DNA of 64,000 bases from a virus, in IMG/VR virus record IMGVR_UViG_3300042868_008486, positions 1 through 64,000 of that record. One strand, given 5' to 3'. The notes under the pieces were generated by a model that was not told the DNA's origin, did no database searches, and saw nothing but the letters and a program-made list of their open reading frames with translations. Numbering within the stretch: the first letter of the stretch is position 1; each line of letters begins with the position of its first letter. The translations under genes were made by a program, and so were the position numbers. Of the stretch, positions 22,343-31,326 are shown in pieces.

Positions 22343-23074
22343 TTAGTTATATTTTTTAAATCTTTTGAACATATCCAATGATTTGTTAACTTGTTCCATA
22401 ATTGGTTCAGCGTCTTCATCATCAATACCTAATTCAAATGAAAATTCATCATCATTTGATTCTTCATTGTCGTGAGTCAAATCAAGACTAAATTCAACAT
22501 TATCGTCACCATATTCGTCATCATCAAATGGTATAATATCACCTAAATCGAAATTTTCGATATCACCATCAAAATCAACTGTTCCGTGTTTAACATCACT
22601 ATCTCTGTCGGCAATCATATCCAATGGTGCTCCAAATCTGTCTTCTTGTAATTCAAAATCAAATTCAGTGTCATAATCAACGTCGTGTTTCGGCCAATCT
22701 TCAGATGGGTCTTCCTCATAATGGAATGGTCTTTTAGCTGGTTTACTAAAATGTTTTTTAATGTCGGACTTTGCAGATTTTTCGGCTTTAGGGTTAGAAT
22801 AATCATCTTCTTCCGCAGAAAATAAACCTGTGGACTTATTATCAAATCTCATTTCATTGATACTTTCATTTATTCCAAAGTTTTTATAACCACTAACTTC
22901 ACCTCTACTATTAACAGTAACACCTTCTTTATCTTTGGCCATATCAACTACGTATAATGGTGTCATATTATTACCATTACCATATTCTGTCACATAACCA
23001 TCATAAGTTGTTTTATGTTTATCTAATATGTTTTCTCTTTCTTCGTTTGTTACATCGAAATAATATTTTCTCAT
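22343..23074 (-). CDS. acidic virion-type protein
   Basis: 243 aa. The N-terminus (MRKYYFDVTNEERENILDKH) is a variant of the E-rich leaders of this genome, followed by a conserved-looking MAKDKEGVTVNSRGEVSGY. INEMRF near residue 70 holds an I-x-E site. From about 125 the chain is mostly Asp/Glu. TATTTAT lies 15 nt upstream of the ATG. It may be an internal head protein; the acidic tail could be removed or bind basic partners. Confidence 0.75.
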   Translation of the reverse strand: MRKYYFDVTNEERENILDKHKTTYDGYVTEYGNGNNMTPLYVVDMAKDKEGVTVNSRGEVSGYKNFGINESINEMRFDNKSTGLFSAEEDDYSNPKAEKSAKSDIKKHFSKPAKRPFHYEEDPSEDWPKHDVDYDTEFDFELQEDRFGAPLDMIADRDSDVKHGTVDFDGDIENFDLGDIIPFDDDEYGDDNVEFSLDLTHDNEESNDDEFSFELGIDDEDAEPIMEQVNKSLDMFKRFKKYN

Positions 23075-23107
23075 AATTTTTGTTTTCTTATAAATATCGT
23101 TTATTGA

Positions 23108-23833
23108 TTAATAATCATCATCTTCATCCTCTTCGTCCTCATACCCGTCTTCATAGTAATCTTCATCCTCGTCCTCATCATCAAGAGTACTGTCAAATTC
23201 TTTTGACATTGGAAACGACATATATATTTGCATAAGAGTTGAAGTATCCCTTCTCATACGTCTCTCAACTGATTGGGGGGTAATTTCTTTATCTTCATCC
23301 TCAAGCATAGACATTGCTCCTGAAATCATCACATTACGAACTTCATCTGCGTGTTCTAATGCGTATTTTAACGCTTTTTTATTACTAATGTTTTTATATG
23401 TGATAAAATGTTCTAATCTTTCTTTACCACAAGATAAGAAATACCCTGATTCCAACATATTAACAATACTTGTTGCTCGAATAGCGGTTAAAAATAACTT
23501 TATTTTTTTCCAATCGTAGTTTTTTAATATTTGACGATTTTTTAAAACAAAGTCTGACATTGATTTTTGACTCTCAGTTAACTTTTTTCTAGGTTTAACT
23601 GACTCAGTACGTCTTTTTCTTCGGTTATTAAAGTCTTCCTCATATAACCATATATCTTCACCTGAGATTAAGTTAAGACGAGAACCATTGTCCCAATCGA
23701 CATAATATAAGTCATCCCCAAAAACATTACTTGAACTTAAAACGGTTCCCGCAGTTCCCGGTGGGACTGCAGAATAAGGGTCGGACATTTTGAGTACTAC
23801 TACTCTATCACCTTTTTGTAATTCTGGATTCAT
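23108..23833 (-). CDS. DUF4314-like domain protein with acidic tail
   Basis: 241 aa. Residues 5-65 match the DUF4314 (SH3-like) pattern: GDRVVVLKMSDPYSAVPPGT, then YYVDWDNGSRLNLI and EDIWLYEED. A basic helical middle domain follows (NRRKRRTESVKPRKK, ESGYFLSCG), and the last 30 residues are almost all Asp/Glu/Tyr. The function of DUF4314 is unknown. TATTTAT lies 16 nt before the ATG. Divergent from 23880. Confidence 0.8.
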   Translation of the reverse strand: MNPELQKGDRVVVLKMSDPYSAVPPGTAGTVLSSSNVFGDDLYYVDWDNGSRLNLISGEDIWLYEEDFNNRRKRRTESVKPRKKLTESQKSMSDFVLKNRQILKNYDWKKIKLFLTAIRATSIVNMLESGYFLSCGKERLEHFITYKNISNKKALKYALEHADEVRNVMISGAMSMLEDEDKEITPQSVERRMRRDTSTLMQIYMSFPMSKEFDSTLDDEDEDEDYYEDGYEDEEDEDDDY

Positions 23834-23868
23834 ATTTTGATTTTATTAGATAAATATAATTAATAAGG

Positions 23869-23875
23869 TATTTAT
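23869..23875 (+). promoter_or_regulatory. TATTTAT late-type promoter box
   Basis: TATTTAT-ATGT-ATG before the gene at 23880; 4-nt spacer on the plus strand, showing that the rule holds in both orientations. Confidence 0.6.
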
Positions 23876-23879
23876 ATGT

Positions 23880-24515
23880 ATGAGAAAAACTATTTTAATA
23901 ACTGAAGCACAACAACGTGTAATTTTGTGCGAGTTGGCTAATAAGGAAATTGATAGTACTATTGGTGAAAACGATAAATTAGTTAAACGAATCGCGAAAC
24001 AAGCGTCAGACCAAATTAAATTTGATTTAAGTATATTGGGTACTTTTAGTTTGGCTATTGGTGGTTTAATGGGTCCGTTGGAAAAGTTCATTCACGGTGA
24101 ATACCCTGAAATGTCAACTATGGAGATTAGTTTATTGTTAGCGGGCGTTGGGTTCCAATATATGTTGGATAATAAAGTTCCGTTATCAAAGTTAATTCAA
24201 AAGATTAAAGAAGATGGTTTGTACGATATCTACCAAAAAGTTCTTAAAAAATCTGACGTATTAAAAGATTCTTTCTTATCATTTGTTGATAGTTTAGGGG
24301 TTAGTGTTAAAAAGACCGCAAATATTATGGGATACACATTCTTAATCCCGTTAATCCCCCTTATATATAATATGGTAACTAATGGTCAATTCAGTGAGAA
24401 TGATACCGTTGAAATAATTAAAAGATTGTCAGGATTTGTCGGTCTTAATTATGGTGGTATTGGTTTAAAAGAATTGTTGTCATTAATGGTTGCCCGTTTC
24501 CGTAAAGAAAAATAA
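23880..24515 (+). CDS. putative virion protein with capsid leader and membrane segments
   Basis: 211 aa. Leader MRKTILITEAQQRVILCELA at residues 1-20. Hydrophobic segments lie at about 55-75 and 155-175 (TFLIPLIPLIYNMV), with amphipathic helices between. It resembles, in outline, internal proteins that insert in the host membrane. No family recognised. Confidence 0.75.
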   Translation: MRKTILITEAQQRVILCELANKEIDSTIGENDKLVKRIAKQASDQIKFDLSILGTFSLAIGGLMGPLEKFIHGEYPEMSTMEISLLLAGVGFQYMLDNKVPLSKLIQKIKEDGLYDIYQKVLKKSDVLKDSFLSFVDSLGVSVKKTANIMGYTFLIPLIPLIYNMVTNGQFSENDTVEIIKRLSGFVGLNYGGIGLKELLSLMVARFRKEK

Positions 24516-24586
24516 CATTAAATTTGACTTTTATTAAAATGATATTATAATTGGAATACAATAATAAAATCAATAAATAAAAATTT

Positions 24587-25075
24587 ATGTTTAACAAAAA
24601 TTACCCAAGCATCTTTGATAGCTTTTTAAGTAATGAGACAGATTTATTCGAATCTTTCTTCAATCAATTTAACAAAACGTTAAAACCAACAGTTGGTGAA
24701 ACTAAAACTGAAAGTGGGGTTAATGAAGATGGTAGTAAATGGTACAAAACTACATTCACATCTAAAGATGGTAGTTACACTCAGTCAGTGTATTCTTCAA
24801 CACCTAACTTATCTAAAACTTGGACACCAAAAAGTAAAACTAAAACAACCGTTACTGACTCAACAATTACTGAATTGACTGAGAATTTAAATAAAGCGGT
24901 TGAGGCTCAAGATTACGAAAATGCGGTTAAATGGAGAGACGAAATTAAGGCTTATGAGAAAAACGCTGATGAGGTTAACACATTGAAGTCTAAATTAGAA
25001 ACTGCGGTTTCAACTCAAAATTATGAGGACGCAATCAAATTGAGAGACAAAATCAATAAATTGACTAATAAGTAA
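24587..25075 (+). CDS. protein with two UVR-like motifs
   Basis: 162 aa. After a Ser/Thr-rich region, the C-terminal 70 residues hold two copies of the UVR (UvrB/UvrC/McsA) helical hairpin: ENLNKAVEAQDYENAVKWRD and SKLETAVSTQNYEDAIKLRD. UVR motifs mediate protein-protein contacts in repair and protease adaptors. The N-terminal part (FESFFNQFNKTL) resembles small heat-shock or DnaJ-like C-termini seen in Bacteroidota. Function unknown. Confidence 0.8.
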   Translation: MFNKNYPSIFDSFLSNETDLFESFFNQFNKTLKPTVGETKTESGVNEDGSKWYKTTFTSKDGSYTQSVYSSTPNLSKTWTPKSKTKTTVTDSTITELTENLNKAVEAQDYENAVKWRDEIKAYEKNADEVNTLKSKLETAVSTQNYEDAIKLRDKINKLTNK

Positions 25076-25096
25076 TATTAGTTCATATAAAATAAA

Positions 25097-25122
25097 AAAG
25101 GTCATATAACTATGACCTTTTT
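25097..25122. terminator. bidirectional terminator
   Basis: AAAAAAGGTCATA-TAAC-TATGACCTTTTTT between converging genes at 24587 and 25124; symmetric T runs both ways. Confidence 0.85.
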
Positions 25123-25123
25123 T

Positions 25124-26140
25124 TTATCTCTGATAATTTAATATTTGTGTTTTAACTTGTTCTTCCTCATCAGGTGTTAAACCGTGAATGTCTCTATGGT
25201 TCTCAAACCAATCATTAACAACCACATCAATTGGTACTTTCCTTAATTTGGCTAGTCGTTTAAATCCTTGGTATTGTGCGGGAATTTCGTGAGCCTGTGT
25301 ATAATACTCTAAAGATGTGTCAGGTTCGTCTACAACTCTTTCAAATTCCCCGTGATATTCTTGTTTAGAATGTTCCATTTCGTGAGCCAAGACTTCATTT
25401 AATTCGCCAGCCAATTCGTATAGTTGTTTTGTTATAGTATTTGGGTTGTATTCGATTCCAATTTCAATAACATCGTCATCGGGGGAATAATAACCTTCTA
25501 CTTTATAACCACCAATAATGTCGTTTAATTTTAATGTTAATTCAACAGAATATGTTTGTTTAGAGTTGATGAAACTATATTCCTGTTCACCATTAATATC
25601 TTCAGGTAAAAACACACCACCTTCTTTTTTATCTTTAACTGTATTAAGAATGTCTTTAACGATAGTTCTAATTGCTAGTCGATTCATACGAATTTCATTT
25701 AATTGTTTTGTGTCCAACTCAAGTTCTGACGAATATACTAAAATTTGCTCAATTTTAAAATGTTTAATTTGTAATGGTTCTAAAAATTCTAAAATTTCTT
25801 GTTCAATTTGTCCTAACACATACAATTGGTTCATTAAATCCATAATATCCATAATACCATTATTCTCATTAAAGTCAAAATTGCTCTCTTTAAAAAGAGT
25901 AAGGACTTTTTTAAATGTTTCATTTAAATTAAAAATGGTTACGGAAATCGTGTAAAATTCAGTCCAATCACCAATTCTTACCATTTTTTTATTTTCGGGT
26001 AAAAATTGGAACATATAATCAAATGAATAATAATCTTTTTTAAATTTAAAATGTTTTTTAACTAATCTTTTATTGATGTTATCAATAACTTTTTTTGGTA
26101 AAACTTTATTTACAGTTTTTATGTCTTTTTTGTCGTCCAT
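25124..26140 (-). CDS. putative zinc metallopeptidase (HExxH)
   Basis: 338 aa. LAHEMEHSKQEYHGEFE near residues 250-266 gives an HExxH motif with nearby Glu/His, and YYTQAHEIPAQYQGFKRLA follows, similar in layout to the protein at 44969 (HEIKHAYDHF). The N-terminal 200 residues are not recognised. Several phage proteins of this form are virion-associated. TATTTAT lies 19 nt upstream. Substrate unknown. Confidence 0.75.
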   Translation of the reverse strand: MDDKKDIKTVNKVLPKKVIDNINKRLVKKHFKFKKDYYSFDYMFQFLPENKKMVRIGDWTEFYTISVTIFNLNETFKKVLTLFKESNFDFNENNGIMDIMDLMNQLYVLGQIEQEILEFLEPLQIKHFKIEQILVYSSELELDTKQLNEIRMNRLAIRTIVKDILNTVKDKKEGGVFLPEDINGEQEYSFINSKQTYSVELTLKLNDIIGGYKVEGYYSPDDDVIEIGIEYNPNTITKQLYELAGELNEVLAHEMEHSKQEYHGEFERVVDEPDTSLEYYTQAHEIPAQYQGFKRLAKLRKVPIDVVVNDWFENHRDIHGLTPDEEEQVKTQILNYQR

Positions 26141-26204
26141 ATCTTAATTCAATATACTTATAAATACCAAATATGGTATTAAACTCAACCTCATTTATTT
26201 TTTT

Positions 26205-26615
26205 ATGGAATTAATATCAAGTCACCCGATTAAAAAGTCGGATTTAGGCTTTCACGGGAACCTATTCGGTGGGTCATTATTAAAGTGGATTGATTCGGCT
26301 GCGGCGGGATATGCAATGCAACTATGTGATACACCAAGAATGGTTACTGTCTCAATCGACAAATGTAATTTTGAAAAACCTGCAAAGGAAAATCAATTGT
26401 TAAAAATCTATGGTTACCCCTCAAGAATAGGGAATACCTCAATAACAATTTATATGGAGGCTAGGTCCCATAATGTTTACACCGGTAAACAAGAATTAGT
26501 TTTGAAAACAAATATCACATTTGTTAGGATTGATGATACAGGTTCCCCAATTCCAATTAGTGACAGAGTAAAAAATAAGATTAATAAGATAATCGAAGAG
26601 ATTGTATTAGTCTAA
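26205..26615 (+). CDS. acyl-CoA thioesterase, hotdog fold
   Basis: 136 aa, the size of YciA-type enzymes. HGNLFGGSLLKWIDSAAAGYA near residues 18-38 holds the catalytic Asp and helix, VTVSIDKCNFEKPAKENQLL near 47-66, and ITIYMEARS near 79-87. The family hydrolyses acyl-CoA. This is a host-derived metabolic gene that could alter lipid turnover in infected cells. Its stop overlaps the end of the converging gene at 26607. Confidence 0.85.
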   Translation: MELISSHPIKKSDLGFHGNLFGGSLLKWIDSAAAGYAMQLCDTPRMVTVSIDKCNFEKPAKENQLLKIYGYPSRIGNTSITIYMEARSHNVYTGKQELVLKTNITFVRIDDTGSPIPISDRVKNKINKIIEEIVLV

Positions 26616-27494
26616 GAAATGGACCTTAATTTTAAGTTCTGACGAACCTTTAATGACTCTATGATAAACACCTTCAGGGATTACAATTTGTGTCCCTGGT
26701 GTTAATCTTTTTGGTAGTTCATTATCAAATTGAATCTCCCATCCATCACCTTCGATAACTTCAACCAATCTATCTTCACGGTCACGATGCCATTTCAATT
26801 CCTCATCATCAACATTCTCAGAAAAAACTCTAACTCTAACACTTTCATTTATTTCTTCATCATATGGTAATTCGTCATCAGATTTATCCGTGTCCAATTC
26901 TTCAACATCCATATGTAATGAATACCCTTCAAATTCATCAGATTTTTTGACCATACGAGTTAATACAATATTAAGTGTTTTCTCACCGGCTTTTATAAGT
27001 GAATCGTTATTTGGTTCATTTGTGTTTAATCTAACAATGACCCTAATAGACATACGATTATAAGGTATCCAATTAGTATTTTCAGGAGCAACGTATTCTA
27101 CTTCAAAATAGTTATCATCAGAATCAAAACTTGACAAACTTTTTTCTAATTCAGTTCTAAACTCTTCCGATAATGAAACTAACGAATCAAATCTTTCAGG
27201 AACATCTGTATTATAATAAATTCGGTAATTAATTGAATTAACGAGTCTACTTATTCGAGCTAATTCACGAATTTTAGAATTAAATGCCTCTTGATTATTT
27301 TCATCTTCCCAAAAACTATCATCAGAATTTATATAGATATCAAATTTTGGTTTTTGATTATATATGTCATATAATTCTTGAACTAACTCAACACTTGGTA
27401 AGTCATTAATCTCAACACCTAATTCTTTACTTGTTAATCTAATTGCGTGTTTGATATATTTTTCAAATATATTTTTAACTTGTTCTTTTGTCAT
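26607..27494 (-). CDS. cupin-domain protein
   Basis: 295 aa. The last 80 residues form a cupin: WHRDREDRLVEVIEGDGWEI, LTPGTQIVIPEGVYHRVIKG and LKIKVHFLD, with His in WHRD and VYHR as likely metal ligands. The first 200 residues are acidic and helical. It follows 27496-28887 with 1 nt between, so it is co-transcribed. Ligand unknown. Confidence 0.75.
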   Translation of the reverse strand: MTKEQVKNIFEKYIKHAIRLTSKELGVEINDLPSVELVQELYDIYNQKPKFDIYINSDDSFWEDENNQEAFNSKIRELARISRLVNSINYRIYYNTDVPERFDSLVSLSEEFRTELEKSLSSFDSDDNYFEVEYVAPENTNWIPYNRMSIRVIVRLNTNEPNNDSLIKAGEKTLNIVLTRMVKKSDEFEGYSLHMDVEELDTDKSDDELPYDEEINESVRVRVFSENVDDEELKWHRDREDRLVEVIEGDGWEIQFDNELPKRLTPGTQIVIPEGVYHRVIKGSSELKIKVHFLD

Positions 27495-27495
27495 A

Positions 27496-28887
27496 TTACC
27501 AATTTCTTGAAGATTTTAATCCTAATTTTTTTGCGTATCTACCGACATTACAACTCCAATATCCTGCGGTTGTTCTATCTTTCTTTTGGTCACATTTATG
27601 TCTTGCTCTAAATGATTTTGCTGCCCCCTTGTTATTATTTTTAACTCTTAAATTGGGGTCACCAAAAGTGACTTTCTTAACAGTTCCTTTACCTGTCTTA
27701 ACATATACCGCAAATTTCTTTGGTCCGCCTGGTGTTCTAAAAGGACTACCTAATTTCACATTCTTACCTCGGTGTAATGCCTCATTAATTGAATCTTCCA
27801 ATTCATCGTGTTTAAATACTTTTGAATCTAAATCTCTATTTTCAATCGGAGCATATTCGAATGTGAAAGTGTCTCGACCAAATGGGTCACGGTCATCAAT
27901 ATCAATTCTTTCTAAATCTTTTTTGAAAAAGTAAGGTTTATTTTTATTAATAAAAACAAAATAATCAAAATCTAAATCTAAAAATCTTTTGAAGTGTGGA
28001 ACACCGGTAACTCTAAAATGTCGAATAAAAGTTTTAAATAGAATATTGTATATATTACCCATTAAGAATAATTTAGTAATACCATCAAATGTTATACTAA
28101 AATACCTCATTGACCCCATCTTTTTGATAAGTTTAATCCTATGGTCCTCACTTAAATTTAACCCCTCACGGATTTCTCTTTCATCTTCATTTTCTTCCTC
28201 ATACATTGGTGCGTCCAAGTAAACTTCTTCACCACCTTCAAGGATTACTTTTTTACCTAAATCAGATTCTACTAACCAAGTATCTTCTTCATTAAGACGT
28301 ATTAAGTTTTTATTATATAATGACCTAACTTCATTAACTAAGTTGAAGAACCCCTCAGAATAAATTCTAAACACATTCTCACTCAACGAAATCTCATTAT
28401 CAATATGATATTTTAAAATCTCAGATACGTTAACTTTACCTTCTAATTTCATAGTTTTTTTACCCCATTTTTTACCTTTACCTTTAGTTCCACAAGCCGA
28501 TGGTGTTGGTCTACACGCCGGATATTTTGACCTATCCTCACCCTCACTTCTTCCACAGGACTTACAAGTTTTTTTACCATTGGAATCTGTACGACAAGTA
28601 TTACAGTCAACCCAACCTTGAGATTTACCTTTACCACCTTGTCTTGAAAACCATCCGTGTAACCCTGACTTCTTTTCTTTGCTATAATCAGTTTTTTTGG
28701 CTTCGTCAATTGGTTCAACTTCTTCTTTCCAAATTTTACCTTGTCGACATTTAACTACCGCACCTGACGCATACGCAGAAGGCCAAGTGTCGTATTTTTG
28801 TTTAGCTAGTCTAACACATCTATCCGCCTTCTTCTTCTTATTTTTAGATTCATTAAGGACTTCATATATTAATTCATCAATATTCAT
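27496..28887 (-). CDS. cysteine-rich multi-module phage protein
   Basis: 463 aa. Residues 1-14 (MNIDELIYEVLNES) form a short leader ending L-N-E-S. Residues 16-55 carry a Lys-rich module (ADRCVRLAKQKYDTWPSAY). Residues about 65-145 hold WVDCNTC, CKSCGR, YPACRPTPSAC and KGKGKKWGKK, a probable zinc module I recall from marine phages and large viruses. The centre is unrecognised. The C-terminus has RARHKCDQKKDRTTAGYWSC. TATTTAT precedes the gene. Likely virion or DNA-binding. Confidence 0.75.
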   Translation of the reverse strand: MNIDELIYEVLNESKNKKKKADRCVRLAKQKYDTWPSAYASGAVVKCRQGKIWKEEVEPIDEAKKTDYSKEKKSGLHGWFSRQGGKGKSQGWVDCNTCRTDSNGKKTCKSCGRSEGEDRSKYPACRPTPSACGTKGKGKKWGKKTMKLEGKVNVSEILKYHIDNEISLSENVFRIYSEGFFNLVNEVRSLYNKNLIRLNEEDTWLVESDLGKKVILEGGEEVYLDAPMYEEENEDEREIREGLNLSEDHRIKLIKKMGSMRYFSITFDGITKLFLMGNIYNILFKTFIRHFRVTGVPHFKRFLDLDFDYFVFINKNKPYFFKKDLERIDIDDRDPFGRDTFTFEYAPIENRDLDSKVFKHDELEDSINEALHRGKNVKLGSPFRTPGGPKKFAVYVKTGKGTVKKVTFGDPNLRVKNNNKGAAKSFRARHKCDQKKDRTTAGYWSCNVGRYAKKLGLKSSRNW

Positions 28888-28916
28888 TGGTCGTTGTTTT
28901 ATTAAATAAATATCCC

Positions 28917-28924
28917 TATCTTTG
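28917..28924 (+). promoter_or_regulatory. promoter TTG-N20-TATCTTTG
   Basis: TATCTTTG-GGTT-ATG before the P-loop kinase gene, with TTG 20 nt upstream of the box. This is the best full promoter among the 4-nt-spacer cases. Confidence 0.7.
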
Positions 28925-28928
28925 GGTT

Positions 28929-29333
28929 ATGAATAATAAATATCTATATATCCTAAGAGGTTTACCGGGTGCTGGTAAAAGTACATTAGCAAGAACTATC
29001 GGAGCCGTTTATTTTGAAGCTGATATGTTTTTTTTGGAAGGTAAAGAATATAAATTTAACCCAACCAAATTAAAGGACGCTCACGCTTGGTGTCAAAACC
29101 AAGTTAGAACATCTATGAAGAATTCTGATTCAAAGTTGGGGGATAGTAAAATTGCCGTCGCAAATACTTTCACTCAAGAATGGGAAATGCAACCATATAT
29201 TGATATGGCTAAAGAATTTGGGTTTACCGTATTTACGTTGGTGGTTGAGAATCGTCACGGTGGAACAAATGTTCACAACGTTCCCGAAGAAGTAATTGAT
29301 AAAATGAAAGAAAGATTTGAAATTAAATTATGA
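28929..29333 (+). CDS. P-loop kinase (NEDD4BP2L/polynucleotide-kinase-like)
   Basis: 134 aa from the ATG at 28929. Walker A GLPGAGKSTLA at residues 9-19, FEADMF near 28, and HAWCQNQVR near 50 as in the zeta-toxin/NEDD4BP2 kinase clade. VANTFTQEWEMQPYIDMAK near 77-95 is the family's substrate-side block. Members phosphorylate nucleotides or nucleic-acid 5' ends. Beside two RNA ligases elsewhere in the genome, a role in RNA 5'-end healing is plausible. Confidence 0.85.
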   Translation: MNNKYLYILRGLPGAGKSTLARTIGAVYFEADMFFLEGKEYKFNPTKLKDAHAWCQNQVRTSMKNSDSKLGDSKIAVANTFTQEWEMQPYIDMAKEFGFTVFTLVVENRHGGTNVHNVPEEVIDKMKERFEIKL

Positions 29334-29560
29334 AACTAATTAATATATTTTTTAAAACTGCCCAAATATATATTGCACTTAAAATATGTTCGGCATTGTA
29401 CTTGGTTCATTACTTACCTAAACAACATTCAATAGACAATGTAATATGGTGGGTTTCTGTATTAATACTTGATATGTGGTTAAATTTAGTCGTATTCAGT
29501 AGTGATACTGTTAATATCACTATTAAAGAGCCTGAGAAGACTGAGGACGAAAAAGAATAA
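29330..29560 (+). CDS. small membrane protein
   Basis: 76 aa. Two hydrophobic stretches (about 10-30 and 38-56, VIWWVSVLILDMWLNLVV) with an acidic tail EPEKTEDEKE. It overlaps the kinase stop by 4 nt. Could be a membrane-acting early protein or holin-like; no family recognised. Confidence 0.65.
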   Translation: MKLINIFFKTAQIYIALKICSALYLVHYLPKQHSIDNVIWWVSVLILDMWLNLVVFSSDTVNITIKEPEKTEDEKE

Positions 29561-29782
29561 TTATTTAGAACGACTTCGTAATAAGAAATATAATCCAAAG
29601 AATAATCCCGAAATGGAATATAAAACGAGATTTGCTTTCATTAAACTTCCTGTTAGTGTAATAAGATAATATTGAACCACGTCGAACCCGAAAGGATTGA
29701 AAAACATCGCTAACACAAGACATTTTACTGCCATATTTCCCATAAAGATTTTCTTCCACGTCTTGATTTGTCCCTTCATCAT
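29561..29782 (-). CDS. small membrane protein
   Basis: 73 aa (MMKGQIKTWKKIFMGNM). Two membrane segments at about 17-40 and 52-68, and a basic C-terminus RSRSK, giving inside-positive topology at both ends. It converges on 29330 with no gap. An overlapping frame at 29565-29786 is less plausible. Confidence 0.6.
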   Translation of the reverse strand: MMKGQIKTWKKIFMGNMAVKCLVLAMFFNPFGFDVVQYYLITLTGSLMKANLVLYSISGLFFGLYFLLRSRSK

Positions 29783-29879
29783 CCATATATTTTAATTTAA
29801 GATTTATGCGTATATCAGCATTTTCTTGGATAAATATAAATACGTTAATATTTATAAAAGAATACTAAAAAATTCTAAT

Positions 29880-30407
29880 ATGAAAAGATTTATTATAGAC
29901 GAAAACAAACTTCGAAACACGATACGTAAAAAAATCCTTGAGCAATCATCAATGGAGGATAAAGAGCAAGAACAAAAACCAAGATGTTTGACCAATAATA
30001 TTGTCCGATTGGAGGATATCGTTGGTAGAGCTGACGAGTTAGACAATTATACACCAGGTATAACTAAAAGATTATCGGGAGTAAACTCAATGGTTGATAC
30101 TTTAGGTATCCTAAATAACATTAGATTATTTAAAGATGTTAATGATGGTGGTGCTCACTTATCGTATGAAATGATGAACAATTTAAATAAATTTCGTAAT
30201 AAAAACTATTACGATGAAACAACAGGAAATTGTCATAAAGCGATGGATAAAGTGATTGAGTTATATAAAGAACACGAACACGGAACCGAACTAGTTAAAG
30301 ATATTGAACGAGTATTGAATCTTCAATCTAAAGAAGATGAATTTACACCTTCTTCAAGAAGTAAAGAATACTTAAAACAATGTTTAAACCTGATTAAAGG
30401 TAAATAA
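29880..30407 (+). CDS. putative capsid-targeted protein
   Basis: 175 aa from the ATG at 29880. Leader MKRFIIDENKLRNTIRKKIL ends I-L-E-Q at residues 19-22. The mature part is helical and charged (IVRLEDIVGRADELDNY, MDKVIELYKEHEHG) with no known family. TATTTAT lies 24 nt upstream. It is followed by a strong terminator, so it is a single-gene unit. Confidence 0.75.
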   Translation: MKRFIIDENKLRNTIRKKILEQSSMEDKEQEQKPRCLTNNIVRLEDIVGRADELDNYTPGITKRLSGVNSMVDTLGILNNIRLFKDVNDGGAHLSYEMMNNLNKFRNKNYYDETTGNCHKAMDKVIELYKEHEHGTELVKDIERVLNLQSKEDEFTPSSRSKEYLKQCLNLIKGK

Positions 30408-30446
30408 AGAAATCCGATTAGGACCGTTACCGTTATGGTAACACTT

Positions 30447-30477
30447 AAAGGGGAAGGTTCGCTACCATTCCCCTTTT
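30447..30477 (+). terminator. terminator after the 29880 gene
   Basis: AAAGGGGAA-GGTTCGCTACCA-TTCCCCTTTTTT. Confidence 0.85.
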
Positions 30478-30508
30478 TTAATGCCCGATATTTATCAATA
30501 AAAACATT

Positions 30509-30787
30509 ATGAAAAAAATTAAATGGTTCTTCACCGAATTTATGAATATGTATTCGGGGAAAAAGTCTTATTTCTCGAAAAAGAGAATTGAGTCAGGAAT
30601 TGCGTTTGTTATCGCACAATGGGGGATGATATTCTTCTTATTAGAAAAACATTCAACATTAAGTATGGGTGAATTTGTTTTATGGGCAACAGTTGAATTT
30701 GCAGTGGCAGGTTGGATGGTTAATAAAATCCAAAAAGAAAAATCGACAAATTCGGAAAATACGGATGAAACTGAAAACCCTCAATAA
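30509..30787 (+). CDS. two-helix membrane protein, possible holin
   Basis: 92 aa. A basic start (MKKIKWFFTEF), KKSYFSKKRIESG, then membrane segments at about 32-50 (AFVIAQWGMIFFLL) and 58-76 (FVLWATVEFAVAGWMV), and an acidic polar tail. The size and topology suit a holin, and the KRIESGIAFVI pattern recurs in marine phages from memory. TATTTAT lies 13 nt upstream. Holin assignment is a guess. Confidence 0.7.
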   Translation: MKKIKWFFTEFMNMYSGKKSYFSKKRIESGIAFVIAQWGMIFFLLEKHSTLSMGEFVLWATVEFAVAGWMVNKIQKEKSTNSENTDETENPQ

Positions 30788-30799
30788 AGAGGGTTTTTT
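30777..30799 (+). terminator. terminator after the 30509 gene
   Basis: ACCCTC-AATAAA-GAGGGT followed by seven T; the stop codon TAA lies in the loop. Confidence 0.8.
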
Positions 30800-31323
30800 T
30801 ATTGTAAGAATGATAGGACTTTTTCCTTGATTCCGGATTGTTTAATACCTTCCTTCATTTTCTTAGTATGAACAAAGTTAGGTAACGCACTTAAATCTAA
30901 ATCATCAATAACAACCCAATGAGTTACTTCAGGGTGGTTATTTAACCAATTGGTAATCTCAGTTACTCTGTTACTTTCTAAGTCACTCAATGTCTTTAAA
31001 ACAACATTTGGTGTAAAATCAATTGGTGATTTACTCACACCATATACTTTGAACATATCTTGTAATTGTTCCAAAGTACAATGTAGTTTCCAATCAGATG
31101 ATACAACAATCTCAGCGTCTGTTAATTCCAACACCTCATTCAATACTTTAACCGCTTTTGCGTTGAAGTTATCCATCTTGATATGTGCGGGAATTTGGGG
31201 GTCATTAACATACCCTTCACTTTCAGGGTTCGCCAATTTCCATTTTTTAATCTTTTTAATGCGTCCACCCCACTCGGTTGATAAACACATTACACCATCG
31301 TTATCTAAAAATATTACTTTCAT
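30799..31323 (-). CDS. HAD-superfamily phosphatase
   Basis: 174 aa. Motif I VIFLDNDGVM at residues 3-12 (nucleophile Asp7), motif II VVSSDWK near 72, motif IV HWVVIDDLDL near 133-142. This resembles the HAD enzymes of phage RNA-repair sets and the HAD_2/Swiss-Army-Knife group. It ends a leftward pair with 31327. Confidence 0.85.
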   Translation of the reverse strand: MKVIFLDNDGVMCLSTEWGGRIKKIKKWKLANPESEGYVNDPQIPAHIKMDNFNAKAVKVLNEVLELTDAEIVVSSDWKLHCTLEQLQDMFKVYGVSKSPIDFTPNVVLKTLSDLESNRVTEITNWLNNHPEVTHWVVIDDLDLSALPNFVHTKKMKEGIKQSGIKEKVLSFLQ

Positions 31324-31326
31324 AAG

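Noticed and set aside
23846-24091. 81-aa leftward ORF upstream of 23880
   Set aside because: It is antisense to the leader-bearing gene at 23880, which has a promoter box at the standard distance.
29565-29786. Alternative 73-aa leftward ORF
   Set aside because: It overlaps the 29561-29782 frame almost completely and lacks the regular two-membrane-segment pattern of that frame.
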